From Alistipes sp. (GTDB lineage: Bacteria > Bacteroidota > Bacteroidia > Bacteroidales > Rikenellaceae), in NCBI GenBank assembly GCA_017398045.1, contig JAFQHI010000017.1:62001-126000 (forward strand): DNA of 64,000 bases. Direction: 5' to 3'. Numbering within the stretch: position 1 is the first letter of the stretch; each line of letters begins with the position of its first letter. The notes beneath the pieces were generated by a model. The model was not told the DNA's origin. It was given only the letters and a program-made list of their open reading frames with translations, and searched no databases. A program made the position numbers and the translations under genes. Of the stretch, positions 18,736-27,608 are shown piece after piece.

Positions 18736-20238
18736 CTATCTCCAATCCCACGCTGGGCGAGCGGGATCCTCGGCGGTGAGGGCTTCAGCAAGCGAAAGCC
18801 TCAAAGCCTTTGCCACCCCCTCGCCATACGATGGGTCGGCGCGGTGGCAGTTGCGGATATGGCGCTGCTTGATGAAAATCTCCGCATCACCCATAGCCCG
18901 TGCCGTATTTTCGCAGGTAGCCTTTTGATCCTCGGCCGACATCAGTCGCCACAACTTACCCGGTTGGGTAAAGTAGTCGCTATCGAGTTCGCGCTCGTCG
19001 TAGTTATAGACCTCGCCCGAAATCGACAAAGGGGGTTCTTTGAGGTGTGATTGGTCCTGCCACTCGCCATAGCTGTTCGGCTCGTAGGAGATCGTACGCC
19101 CTGCATTATCGTCCGTACGCATCTGCCCGTCGCGGTGGTAGGCGTGGTGGGGGCAACGAGGGCGGTTGATCGGGATCAGGTGATGATTTACGCCCAGGCG
19201 GTAGCGTTGTGCATCGCCATACGAAAACAGCCTGCCATGCAACATTTTATCGGGCGAGAAGCCTATGCCGTCGATGACATTCATCGGGTTGAAGGCCGCC
19301 TGCTCGGTCTCGGCAAAGAAGTTCTCGGGGTTGCGGTTAAGCTCCAAGATGCCCACATCGTGCAGCGGAAAATCGTCGTGATACCACACCTTTGTCAGGT
19401 CGAAGGGGTTAATGTGATACTCCTTTGCCTCCTCCTCAGTCATTAGCTGCACCTGCATCAGCCAACGCGGGTAGTCGCCACGCTCGATCGCCTCGAATAA
19501 GTCCCTTTGGTGCGACTCTCGATCTTTGGCAATCACCGCCGCGGCCTCAGCATCGGTCATATTCTTAATGCCCTGCAAGGTGCGTAGGTGGAATTTCACC
19601 CAAGTGCGACGATTGTCGGCGTTGATAAAGCTATATGTATGGCTACCAAAGCCGTGCATATGGCGATACGAGAGGGGGATGCCTCGTGGCGACATCGTAA
19701 TAGTGACCTGATGCAACGCCTCGGGCAGCAGTGTCCAGAAATCCCAATTGCTGTTTGCCGAGCGCATGCCGGTGCGCGGGTCGCGCTTGATGGCGTGGTT
19801 CAGATCGGGGAACTTCAGCGGGTCACGCAAGAAGAATACGGGAGTGTTGTTACCCACCAAATCCCAGTTACCCGTGTCGGTGTAGAATTTCATTGCAAAG
19901 CCTCGGATATCGCGCTCGGCATCGGCGGCACCACGCTCACCCGCCACGGTAGAGAAACGTACAAAGCAGTCGGTTTTCTTGCCTACTTCAGCGAAAATCG
20001 AGGCTCGGGTGTAGGGCGTGATGTCGTGAGTCACGGTAAATGTACCATACGCACCTGATCCTTTGGCGTGCATACGCCGTTCGGGAATTACCTCACGATC
20101 AAAGTGGGCGAGCTTCTCCACAAGCCACGGATCCTGCATCGTCACCGGTCCCCGCACTCCGGCGGTTTGTGTATTTTGATTATCGGCAATGGGGCGACCA
20201 TTCTCGGCCGTAAGATGTTTTTTATCGTTCTGTTTCAT
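18736..20238 (-). CDS. katA: monofunctional heme catalase, clade 3 small subunit
   Basis: 500-residue catalase that converts hydrogen peroxide to water and oxygen in the cytoplasm. The catalytic His is in [10 protein letters not shown] (near residue 57), the distal-pocket Asn in [12 protein letters not shown], and the proximal heme-ligand Tyr in [14 protein letters not shown]. Length and the absence of a C-terminal flavodoxin-like domain fit the small-subunit class. The gene is monocistronic, facing the efflux operon across the shared terminator. It helps an anaerobe survive oxygen exposure. No OxyR-type site could be recognised by eye in its upstream gap. Confidence 0.96.
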   Translation of the reverse strand: MKQNDKKHLTAENGRPIADNQNTQTAGVRGPVTMQDPWLVEKLAHFDREVIPERRMHAKGSGAYGTFTVTHDITPYTRASIFAEVGKKTDCFVRFSTVAGERGAADAERDIRGFAMKFYTDTGNWDLVGNNTPVFFLRDPLKFPDLNHAIKRDPRTGMRSANSNWDFWTLLPEALHQVTITMSPRGIPLSYRHMHGFGSHTYSFINADNRRTWVKFHLRTLQGIKNMTDAEAAAVIAKDRESHQRDLFEAIERGDYPRWLMQVQLMTEEEAKEYHINPFDLTKVWYHDDFPLHDVGILELNRNPENFFAETEQAAFNPMNVIDGIGFSPDKMLHGRLFSYGDAQRYRLGVNHHLIPINRPRCPHHAYHRDGQMRTDDNAGRTISYEPNSYGEWQDQSHLKEPPLSISGEVYNYDERELDSDYFTQPGKLWRLMSAEDQKATCENTARAMGDAEIFIKQRHIRNCHRADPSYGEGVAKALRLSLAEALTAEDPARPAWDWR

Positions 20239-20405
20239 AGCGGGAATTTATAAGTATCTATCATTATATTCCCAAAATTGTGCCACATCATTCTATACAC
20301 AATGGCTGGGATGTTATGCCCAACCGGATTTGTAATCGATTATCACTTTAAGAGTAGAGGGTGTTTCGGGAAAAGGTTTGAAGAAGATAAACGAATTATT
20401 TTTTG
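20239..20405. other. intergenic region upstream of katA
   Basis: Divergent promoter region between katA and the HAD-PRTase gene. It is AT-rich, with no open frame worth calling. The katA promoter must lie here, but I do not see a convincing -33/-7 pair on the minus strand. Confidence 0.4.
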
Positions 20406-20423
20406 AACACTACATATAGTGTT
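20406..20423. promoter_or_regulatory. operator-like palindrome before the HAD-PRTase/DprA-like pair
   Basis: AACACTACATATAGTGTT consists of perfect 7-bp inverted arms around CATA. It lies 13 nt upstream of a -7 box and so covers the place where a -33 element would be read. This is the position of a repressor operator. The binding protein is unknown and none of the neighbours is an obvious small helix-turn-helix regulator. Confidence 0.55.
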
Positions 20424-20436
20424 GCAAAAAAATAGT

Positions 20437-20444
20437 TATCTTTG
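20437..20444 (+). promoter_or_regulatory. Bacteroidota -7 box (TATCTTTG)
   Basis: TATCTTTG matches the TAnnTTTG -7 consensus exactly, 23 nt before the ATG of the HAD-PRTase gene. No good TTTG-like -33 box is found at 18-21 nt upstream, because the palindrome occupies that place. Confidence 0.6.
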
Positions 20445-20467
20445 AGAGAAAATTTAGGATAGATGCT

Positions 20468-21733
20468 ATGGTTGTGCTTTTAGATTTGGATGGAACATTG
20501 ATTCACACAGCTAGTACTAAATATAAAGAGTACAAAGATGGTATAAGTCAAATATCCATAGAAGATGTTCCTGTATTTGCAGGTGCAAGAGAATTCGTTG
20601 CAACTCTAACTAACCAAGGTCATAAGGTATATATCATCTCAGATTCTTACCCTTCATATGTGAAAACTATATCTGAAAATATATTTCATTTAGAATATTT
20701 AGCATTATCGGATAAGCCTAATACTTCCAAAACTCTGAAATTTCTAAGCGACAAGGGTGTGAATGTAAATAACGACGATATAATTCTTGTTGGAGATAGT
20801 TCATTGGATATACATCTTGGAAGAAAACTTCGATGTAAGACTATTTATTTACAATTATATAATCAGAACAGCGAAGAGTTTGATGATAACGATGGCATAG
20901 ATGAACGAACCACCTTAAAATACGGTCCGACATATTTCGCTAAAAATTACAATACTGCTCTGGAAATTGTCAATTTCCCATCACGACATCTATTAGCTAT
21001 TGAAGGTGCTGCATTAGGATTGGACACATGTAATGCGATTCGTTTTTGGAATTATAAGGCACCTGATCATATCGTGGCCATTAGATGTTTAGCTCGACAG
21101 GAAAATGGTGCTTGTGACAAAATGTCTCAAGCTAAAATATATTATCAAATAGATAATCCAGAGCGTACTGCAGAAACACTAGATATATTGGCTAAAGGAG
21201 CGAGTAGCTATTTAGCTAGTTTATCGCGATACTCACAACACTACAAATGGGATATATTCACATATGTTCCAGATAAAACAACTACAACACCTCCAAATAA
21301 GATGAAAGAAATCTTTAATCTTATAGAAACGACCATTCCGAAGGGTGATATTTTTAGTTGGAGTGATAATATCAGAACTTCTTTGCGGCAAGAAAAGAAT
21401 TATCATGACAGATCGCAATATATAGATCAAAACTTAAAAATAAATTCTAGCAACCTTGTTTTAGGGAAGAATATTATTGTTATTGATGACCAATTAACAA
21501 CGGGTGCAACAGCCTTTGCAATACGTAAAAAATTAAAAGAGAATGGGGCTAATAATATTCTTTTTATAACCCTTTTCTATATGATTTTAGAGGTGAAAGA
21601 TGACAAAATATGTCCTAAATGTGGGAAACCGCTATCCATTAAAGTAAATAGGCGCAATGGTACTAAGTTTTACTCTTGCCAACCTGAAAGATATGGAGGA
21701 GATGGCTGTGGATATATTGAAAATATTGACTGA
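20468..21733 (+). CDS. HAD phosphatase - phosphoribosyltransferase - zinc ribbon fusion protein
   Basis: 421-residue three-domain protein. Residues 1-150 are a HAD-type phosphohydrolase: motif I DLDGT (Asp6, Asp8) and motif IV-like VGDSSLD (Asp110). The central region ends in a phosphoribosyltransferase PRPP loop, VIDDQLTTGAT at about 338-348, related to ComF/orotate PRTases. The C-terminus is a four-cysteine ribbon (Cys382, Cys385, Cys404, Cys414) like those at the ends of topoisomerase I. The gene is 2 nt from a DprA-like gene, so the two act together. Enzymes acting on phosphorylated nucleotides or PRPP next to a Rossmann nucleotide/DNA-binding protein suggest a nucleotide-centred defence or DNA-damage function. 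That is inference. Confidence 0.75.
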   Translation: MVVLLDLDGTLIHTASTKYKEYKDGISQISIEDVPVFAGAREFVATLTNQGHKVYIISDSYPSYVKTISENIFHLEYLALSDKPNTSKTLKFLSDKGVNVNNDDIILVGDSSLDIHLGRKLRCKTIYLQLYNQNSEEFDDNDGIDERTTLKYGPTYFAKNYNTALEIVNFPSRHLLAIEGAALGLDTCNAIRFWNYKAPDHIVAIRCLARQENGACDKMSQAKIYYQIDNPERTAETLDILAKGASSYLASLSRYSQHYKWDIFTYVPDKTTTTPPNKMKEIFNLIETTIPKGDIFSWSDNIRTSLRQEKNYHDRSQYIDQNLKINSSNLVLGKNIIVIDDQLTTGATAFAIRKKLKENGANNILFITLFYMILEVKDDKICPKCGKPLSIKVNRRNGTKFYSCQPERYGGDGCGYIENID

Positions 21734-21735
21734 TT

Positions 21736-22689
21736 ATGCTGCGAACAATACTAGCTCTATTGCAAATAAAAGGTATCGGTGATGCTTTTATCAAGAAGAA
21801 TTTGACTCATTTAAGTCAAAGCTCCCTGACGTACAATGAGTTATGCAATCTTGACAAGAGAATTACTCCTGATGAATTGAGCAAAAATTATTTGTATGCA
21901 GAGAAGATTATCCAAAGGTGCAAAGAATTAGGTATATCTATCTGTCACATTGGAGAATCAAATTACCCTAAAAAGCTGAAAGAAATAAATAGTGCGCCAT
22001 CTGTTCTTTATATGCGTGGTAACACATCCCTATTGTCATCGGACATAGTGTCCATAATAGGAACTAGACAAGCAACAGGTATGGGTGAAGCCATCGCACA
22101 TAAAATAGGTTCTTACATGTCTGCTCATTGCTCTATATGCAACGGTTTGGTAGAAGGTATAGACAAAGCCGCAATATCCGATAATAATGTCGTATTTAGC
22201 AATGTAATCGGCGTTATCTCTGGTGGTTTGGACTATGTCAACACCTCTGCAAAAATTACAAGCAGATTGGCTGACATAGTTTTGCAGAACAATGGATTAT
22301 TGGTGTCAGAATTTGAGCCTGACAAGAAAGAAGATGCTTTCTCGGGAAGTAAGGCAAGCCGAATTCAAGCTGGTATTGCAGATGCCCTAATTCTTGTTCA
22401 AAGCTCTATTGATGGAGGTTCCAAGTATACTTTAGAAACCTTCTCGCGATTGAATAGAGTATTGGGAGTTGTTAATTATCCAGAATCTAACGAGTTCTGT
22501 TCGCATGATAGTTTTTCGGCAAATAGACTAATCATTGAAAAAAAGGCTAGAGGTCTAGCTGACATGTGTAAAATCAAAGATGTTGGTAAGATAGTATTAA
22601 GAGAAATAGTTGAGATTAGAAACTCGGATGATTATATTAAAATTATCAATCAGTTTAGTCGTAATATTTTTTCAAATTTGTTTGAATAA
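21736..22689 (+). CDS. DprA-like SLOG-fold protein
   Basis: 317 residues. An N-terminal helix-hairpin-helix (LLQIKGIGDAF) is followed by a DprA-type Rossmann domain with altered versions of the family signatures: SIIGTRQATGMGE for the phosphate-binding loop, NGLVEGIDKAA, GVISGGLDYV, and LLVSEFEPD. It lacks an evident C-terminal winged helix of housekeeping DprA. Being a divergent copy linked to a PRTase-HAD fusion inside a defence island, it is probably not the transformation DprA. More likely it is an accessory that binds ssDNA or a nucleotide signal. The linkage is certain; the function is inferred. Confidence 0.75.
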   Translation: MLRTILALLQIKGIGDAFIKKNLTHLSQSSLTYNELCNLDKRITPDELSKNYLYAEKIIQRCKELGISICHIGESNYPKKLKEINSAPSVLYMRGNTSLLSSDIVSIIGTRQATGMGEAIAHKIGSYMSAHCSICNGLVEGIDKAAISDNNVVFSNVIGVISGGLDYVNTSAKITSRLADIVLQNNGLLVSEFEPDKKEDAFSGSKASRIQAGIADALILVQSSIDGGSKYTLETFSRLNRVLGVVNYPESNEFCSHDSFSANRLIIEKKARGLADMCKIKDVGKIVLREIVEIRNSDDYIKIINQFSRNIFSNLFE

Positions 22690-23158
22690 TAATCATTTGT
22701 TAGCAAGTTTTTGAATATTGTCAAAGAATTCTCACCTTCGAGAAAACAATCTAAAATCTCGCAAAATTAAAAAATAGGCAAATTTGACTCTAATATTAGC
22801 ATACTGCTTGTTATCCTGAACAGATTGCTTGTTCCGCAATATGTACAAATGTACAATTAGTATAATAACAAGTAACTAGACAGTAATACAGCACCTATTC
22901 TTTTCATAATGAAAATAATCAAAAGATATTTTGCTTAAGGAGACGGTTTCGCCGCTCAATGGATTTTTTTATTTTGATTTTCTGAGAGAAAGAGGGTTTA
23001 AGGGGAATATATATAGATGCCTACTTCCTCAGTATCAATTAAAAAAATAAAATTCTTTATATATACACTACCACATCGACACACAACCAACCGAATCCCA
23101 TTTCGCCGAACGCTCGCTACCTCTTCACGGTCTTGCGTCTATCCCCCAAAACACAGAA
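22690..23158. other. AT-rich intergenic region, no gene recognised
   Basis: Frames here are short and of non-coding character. A CGGTTTCGCCG-type short hairpin and a T-run occur near 22945-22975 and could end the DprA-like transcript, though the fit is poor. A small frame on the plus strand at 23017-23241 is rejected because it is antisense to a clear small gene and its terminator. Confidence 0.4.
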
Positions 23159-23188
23159 GAGTCCACCTCACATTTGCAAGGTGGACTC
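23159..23188 (-). terminator. intrinsic terminator of the 57-residue protein gene
   Basis: GAGTCCACCT and AGGTGGACTC form a perfect 10-bp stem with a 10-nt loop, 27 nt past the stop codon of the small minus-strand gene. On that strand it is followed by a T-containing tract. Confidence 0.75.
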
Positions 23189-23215
23189 ATTGCGTTTCAC
23201 TATGGCAAATAGGGT

Positions 23216-23389
23216 TTACTTCTCTTTTCTTACCCCTTTGAATGGTGTGCCATCCTTTTTGCCATCCATAAAGCGACCAGTTTCAGAATCTCTCTTTGTC
23301 CATACCCCAGTTTGAGGACTTAGCACTTGTGTACGATTCTTAACTGCGCCTATGCGACGCCCATCGCCATAAGGTTTATTTACAGCCAT
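23216..23389 (-). CDS. conserved small basic protein, 57 residues
   Basis: Translation of the minus strand from the ATG at 23389 gives a 57-residue, highly charged protein. It starts MAVNKPYGDGRRIGAVKNR and contains TKRDSETGRFMDGKK and a PFKGVRKEK end. I recognise the pattern as a widespread small uncharacterised protein family of roughly this length, with conserved NKPYGDG, KRD..TGRFMD and PFKGVR blocks. Its function is not known to me. It has its own terminator and stands alone, which argues for a real transcript. It is too short for ordinary gene-length cut-offs. Confidence 0.82.
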   Translation of the reverse strand: MAVNKPYGDGRRIGAVKNRTQVLSPQTGVWTKRDSETGRFMDGKKDGTPFKGVRKEK

Positions 23390-24347
23390 ATGTTCGAATG
23401 TTTTTACTCACCGAATTAAACAGCCGGCTTCACGCTGTCTATACTCTGTTTGAGTTAGCAAAACTCTCTACTACAAATAATTTGCCGTGCAAGGATAATG
23501 CTTTGAATTGGCAGTACTCAGAATAACTCAATGCCATTTTGGCAGATTTATGTGGCAATTTATTTGTAACTTTTACTCGATTTGCAGACTAGTTGTTATA
23601 TTAGGCTATAAAACGAACAAAAAAATACAAATTATTGGAGGTGCAATTTCTCTATACACTTTCTTCTGTCGATAAGTAAGATAATTGCGCCAAGTCTTAA
23701 TCCATAAGTGTCTGAATATGTGTAATTAATCAACCAATTGACAAGAGTGGGTATTTGAGTATATAGAGATCTTCTCTGTTCACTTTGGCAGAGAGGAATA
23801 GCATTCTCTTTATGCTCTGCTTATTATGGCAAAAGTCGACTGGTTTTATATGTAAAGATAAGAAAGGCTATTATCTGTGTATGTGGGTTATTATGTGATA
23901 GTTACACAGCTTGCCACAAATGAAAATAAGCTATGAGAATGAATAAATTCTACCGGCTTTCTTGTCCTCAAACCATACAAAAATTCTTCTCTCATTATCA
24001 AACTTGGAATTATATCAAATGCGTATTCTTACTACCTCATCTCGAGGCCAATGTGCAAAAATAACAAACACGGCTAATTCACTGTTTAACAACAATATGT
24101 AAGAACGATATCAGATTGTGGGCAAATTAAATCTATATTTTATTTTGTGCTGTATTGCACTATTTATTTGTTCATTTTGCCATTAAAGGTTATAAGCTTA
24201 ATAGGTAGCAAGTACCTTTTGAAACACAGATAAAAATCGAGCGGCCAAACGGCAACTCAATTTTGTGGCTTGTTAGTCGTATCTTATTACTATTGTAATA
24301 ATGTTATTAAGAAGTCCTATTTATATTTTCGCGGTCTTAAAGTCGCA
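23390..24347. other. AT-rich intergenic region, nothing recognised
   Basis: Nearly 1 kb of AT-rich sequence between the small-protein gene and the AbiE toxin gene. I checked both strands for short frames with protein-like character and found none convincing; a 27-codon frame at 24019 on the plus strand has no recognisable feature. Stable GC hairpins are absent. Confidence 0.4.
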
Positions 24348-25175
24348 TTATTCCATCTTTACCATCTCAGCCAACTGCACAAAGTAGTCATTCGACCAGA
24401 TGTCTAGCTCTTTTGGATTGCGGACAAACGGTAATACATCCTCTTTCACCTGCTTTATATCGGCAGTCGAAAGTCGCTCAATAAGTTTCTCTTTGAACGA
24501 TTCGGGCGTAATATCCTCGCCGTTAAACTGCTTGCAACGCTCCGCCAAATGAGCAAAATCAAGGGCGACGCCATTTCGTACATACCACTCAAAGTCATAC
24601 CAATCACGCCCCTTAACTCTATTCTTCCACGCACGATATACCAAGGCGTGCATCTTGCCGGCAAACAAGTCGGGCAGGGTGAAGCAGCGAGTCATAAACG
24701 AGTGTGGCTGAAGCAGCAACTTCTGCTCGGTTGTAAAGTTAAGCGGAGGACAAGTATCCACCTCAATCTTAATTTTTATCGACTTCTCCGTCTGGAAAGT
24801 CACATCGTAAACATCGGTGTTATCTTTCAAAAATGCCGATTCTACCTTGCCAAAACTCTTCTTATCCTTTTTCGTAATCTCTACCTCTCGACCGACCAAC
24901 GCAAACGCATCTACGATAGGCTGAAAGTATTTTGAGAAATCGAAGTTCTCATCAGGTGCCAGCAACGAAAAATCCATATCCTCGCTGAAACGCTGCAATC
25001 CGTGGAAGATTCTCAAACACGTACCGCCATAGAATGCCGCAGACTCAAAGAAACCGCCTGCATAGAGTCCGGCAAGTATTATCTGCTGATTTACCTCAAA
25101 AATGGCGTTTCGTTTCTGTTGTTCAGTTGCCAACTCATAGCGTGACAACATATTGTCAAATATCTCGTTTTTCAT
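24348..25175 (-). CDS. AbiEii/AbiGii-family nucleotidyltransferase toxin
   Basis: 275-residue protein of the AbiEii nucleotidyltransferase family, the toxin half of type IV AbiE systems, which in studied cases adds nucleotides to tRNA or other RNA acceptors and arrests growth. The polymerase-beta-type signature is present: Gly50-Gly51-Thr followed by R55, and metal ligands Asp66 and Asp68 in SEDMDFS. The family motif KGRDWYDFEWY is also there. Its ATG overlaps the stop of the upstream antitoxin gene by 4 nt. It is intact and likely functional. Confidence 0.92.
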   Translation of the reverse strand: MKNEIFDNMLSRYELATEQQKRNAIFEVNQQIILAGLYAGGFFESAAFYGGTCLRIFHGLQRFSEDMDFSLLAPDENFDFSKYFQPIVDAFALVGREVEITKKDKKSFGKVESAFLKDNTDVYDVTFQTEKSIKIKIEVDTCPPLNFTTEQKLLLQPHSFMTRCFTLPDLFAGKMHALVYRAWKNRVKGRDWYDFEWYVRNGVALDFAHLAERCKQFNGEDITPESFKEKLIERLSTADIKQVKEDVLPFVRNPKELDIWSNDYFVQLAEMVKME

Positions 25176-25798
25176 CGCTTCAAATACTTTAATAGTGTAA
25201 CAATGGAGTCTGCCTTTTTGCCGACCCTGACATAATCCTCAAACACGGTTGCATCGAGTTTGTAGAACTCATCCATATCCATACGAATATCCTGCTCTAA
25301 ATAGTGCTCTACATCTGTCAGGTAGCGGAGATTGACCTTTGATGAGTTGGCAATCAAATCACACAGAGACTTTTCGGGCGAGGCAATCAAGAATGCGTAA
25401 TCGCCCTTATGCAGACTTCTAACACCAACCGAAAACGCCTCTCGTGAGATATACTTATAGTCGTAGTTGCCCAACGGAGTCTCGAAACTACGGGAGTGCT
25501 TTACGGTCATAGACTGATTGACATAGACCGCCTCTGGAATTAACCCATAATATCTCAATGCTGTTGACATTGAGATATACGATGGTGCGTAGAGATGGTT
25601 GGCAATCAACTCCGTTGAAAGGGTTTTACCCGAATGATCAGGATTAACCACATAAAGCCCTCGCTTCAATCGTATGATGTAGCCCTGCTTTTCTAGCAAA
25701 GCCACCTTCTTGTTTGGCGACTTGAGTTCTGGATACAACGACTCAATTATTGATGTCGTTACTGGAGTCGCACCTATTTCCTTTAATAGCTTATTCAT
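25172..25798 (-). CDS. AbiEi-family antitoxin / transcriptional regulator
   Basis: 208 residues. The N-terminal winged helix (about 1-60, with LEKQGYIIRLKRGLYVV) and the C-terminal domain with YISMSTALRYYGLIPE and ASPEKSLCDLI are typical of AbiEi antitoxins. Known members repress their own operon by binding inverted repeats and neutralise the toxin without a tight protein complex. The gene is the first of the pair, with the toxin coupled by a 4-nt overlap. The first codons of an upstream AT-rich promoter region follow at 25799. Confidence 0.9.
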   Translation of the reverse strand: MNKLLKEIGATPVTTSIIESLYPELKSPNKKVALLEKQGYIIRLKRGLYVVNPDHSGKTLSTELIANHLYAPSYISMSTALRYYGLIPEAVYVNQSMTVKHSRSFETPLGNYDYKYISREAFSVGVRSLHKGDYAFLIASPEKSLCDLIANSSKVNLRYLTDVEHYLEQDIRMDMDEFYKLDATVFEDYVRVGKKADSIVTLLKYLKR

Positions 25799-26014
25799 AT
25801 TGCAAATATAGTAATATTTTGAATAATAAAAGAATTATGTCATCTTTTTCTGTTCAAAATATATCTAGACTAATAGATGCACACAAATCGTATGGGCAAA
25901 TTGAAACCTCATATTTGCTCATACTGTCGTATTTGTCATCAGCTATCATCGTTTACCACTGTTTATCAAATAATTGGGCCGTATTTGAGCCAAAACCTCG
26001 CAAGATCCTTATTA
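25799..26014. other. AT-rich gap upstream of abiE pair
   Basis: Contains the promoter of the AbiE pair on the minus strand. Open frames on the plus strand here have no protein-like pattern. Nothing else recognised. Confidence 0.35.
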
Positions 26015-26236
26015 TCAACAACTTCTACTTTCTGCATCGGAAAGCCTATCTATAACCTTGTGAAGCTTGGTAAAATCGGAGCGAGTAGCGTCGTCATTAT
26101 GCATAGTCAAGATGGCAGATGCTTTGCTTGGGTTGTAGTTAATAGATTCTTTGACCTCAAATTGTCGCCACCAACACCCTTGCACCATTAAATATAAGTA
26201 CCTTGCACGGTCTTCTAAATTTACTCCCTCTCATTT
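26015..26236 (-). pseudogene. gene remnant, function unknown
   Basis: Minus-strand frame open from 26236 to the TGA at 26015-26017, with an internal ATG at 26188 that would give 57 residues. The translation is protein-like (ARYLYLMVQGCWWRQFE, then SKASAILTMHNDDATRS) and continues upstream of the ATG to a stop at 26237-26239 without another start. This looks like the tail or middle of a lost gene. No family recognised. Confidence 0.35.
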
Positions 26237-26311
26237 GCGTTGCAGTTTATAGTCAGACTATTAACAGGGTAGGAGTGTTTTCGACTTTTAGTTGGAATAA
26301 TTGTGTTGTAA

Positions 26312-26536
26312 TGTGCCGTCATATCACAAATACAAATCTTTTCAATAAACACAAATGCTCCATCTACGGGCGAGCACGAGGTGCATACTTCAAGTTGCGC
26401 CCATGGACCATCAATCGAGAATCGAGTCAATTTGGGTTTCTTCCACAACAGCTCGGAAGCAATCAGAGAGGCAAAGAAGTACTACAACAATGTAGATGGA
26501 TGCTTCTATTGCTGCCCCGAGAATCATAGGAGATGA
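26312..26536 (+). pseudogene. remnant of a small Cys/His-rich protein
   Basis: The frame opens after a stop at 26309-26311 and runs to the TGA at 26534-26536 without any ATG. Its last 50 residues look real: HEVHTSSCAHGP, then NRVNLGFFHNSSEAIREA, then DGCFYCCPENH. The spacing of Cys and His and the AIREAKKYY helix resemble a small zinc-binding family seen near phage and defence genes. That is pattern memory, not proof. With no start codon, and overlapping other broken frames, it is best read as a decayed gene. Confidence 0.4.
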
Positions 26537-26699
26537 TATCCAGAAGATCGTTTGTATTCATTAATCTTTGTCAAGATGGCTCCGGCCGTCTTTTTGGGGT
26601 TAGTATATTATGATTACAGCAAAATTTTTCATATCTTTATGACAAGATATTGCGAATAAAAGAAGTATTAAAAACTTCGAATCCCAAATTTTGAGTAGG

Positions 26700-27584
26700 A
26701 TGTGTAAGGATAAAACTAATAAAGCAGAAACAAAATCCCGATTGTGGATTTGGATTGTTGTGGCAATTATTGGCGTTCTTGCCGCATGGGGACTATCGTG
26801 GTGGCTAATTAATAAGAACATTGATTGCTCAACAGAACGAGGCACATTCGGCGATATGTTTGGAGCTGTAAATGCATTATTCTCAGGACTGGCATTTGCT
26901 GGATTGATTGTAACTTTGCTCTATCAAAAAGAGGAACTCAAATTACAGCGAGAAGAATTGGCACAAACCCGAGAAGAGCTAAAAGGGCAGCGCGAGGAGT
27001 TTGAAGAGCAGAACAAAACAATGAAACGCCAGCGCTTTGAGAATACGTTCTTCAATATGTTGTCATTGCAGCAAGAAATTACACATAACTTATCGTATGA
27101 GAATCCTATTCAAGAAGAATTAGAGTTTATGAGGCATGATATAAAACAACGAACATACAAAAATAGAGCGGTTTTTGAGGGGCTATATACAAATGCTATT
27201 ATAAATTATGACGGTTCTCGGTGCTACGGAGGTATTATAAACAAACTTGCCATTCATGGTTGCGCGGCTTATTCACTAGTACGAGGATTATCATTTTTGG
27301 ATCATTATTTCAGACATTTATATCGAATTTTCAAATATGTAGACACTAGCAATTCTATTTCCGAAGATGAGAGATATGAGTATGCTTGCATTGTTCGTAG
27401 TCAGTTATCCGACTATGAATTAGTAATGCTATTTTACAATTGTTTGACTGCCAACGGACGAGCGAAATTCAAGCCCCTGATTGAGAAGTATTCAATTTTC
27501 AATAATTTGCGAGAGGAACTTTTGGCGAAGAGGGAGCACAAGAAAGAATACAGCGAGAAGGCCTATGAACGATATGCAGAATAA
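26700..27584 (+). CDS. putative phage abortive infection membrane protein (putAbiC-like)
   Basis: 294 residues. Two transmembrane helices (about residues 14-36 and 50-72) are followed by a charged coiled coil (about 73-112, rich in KEEL/REEL) and a cytoplasmic domain starting RQRFENTFFNMLSLQ. That last motif is typical of the putAbiC family annotated as phage abortive infection proteins. I use the ATG at 26700; an in-frame TTG lies 9 nt upstream. It is 24 nt from the TIR gene and presumably forms a two-component effector/sensor with it. The mechanism is unknown. Confidence 0.75.
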   Translation: MCKDKTNKAETKSRLWIWIVVAIIGVLAAWGLSWWLINKNIDCSTERGTFGDMFGAVNALFSGLAFAGLIVTLLYQKEELKLQREELAQTREELKGQREEFEEQNKTMKRQRFENTFFNMLSLQQEITHNLSYENPIQEELEFMRHDIKQRTYKNRAVFEGLYTNAIINYDGSRCYGGIINKLAIHGCAAYSLVRGLSFLDHYFRHLYRIFKYVDTSNSISEDERYEYACIVRSQLSDYELVMLFYNCLTANGRAKFKPLIEKYSIFNNLREELLAKREHKKEYSEKAYERYAE

Positions 27585-27608
27585 ATCTATAACATAGAAC
27601 TCGTTAAT

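Noticed and set aside
21736-22689. Housekeeping dprA for natural transformation
   Set aside because: Signature loops are altered, no C-terminal winged helix is seen, and the gene is coupled to a HAD-PRTase fusion in an AT-rich island.
23017-23315. Small plus-strand frames of 60-74 codons
   Set aside because: They run antisense through the terminator and the 57-residue conserved protein gene and have no protein-like pattern.
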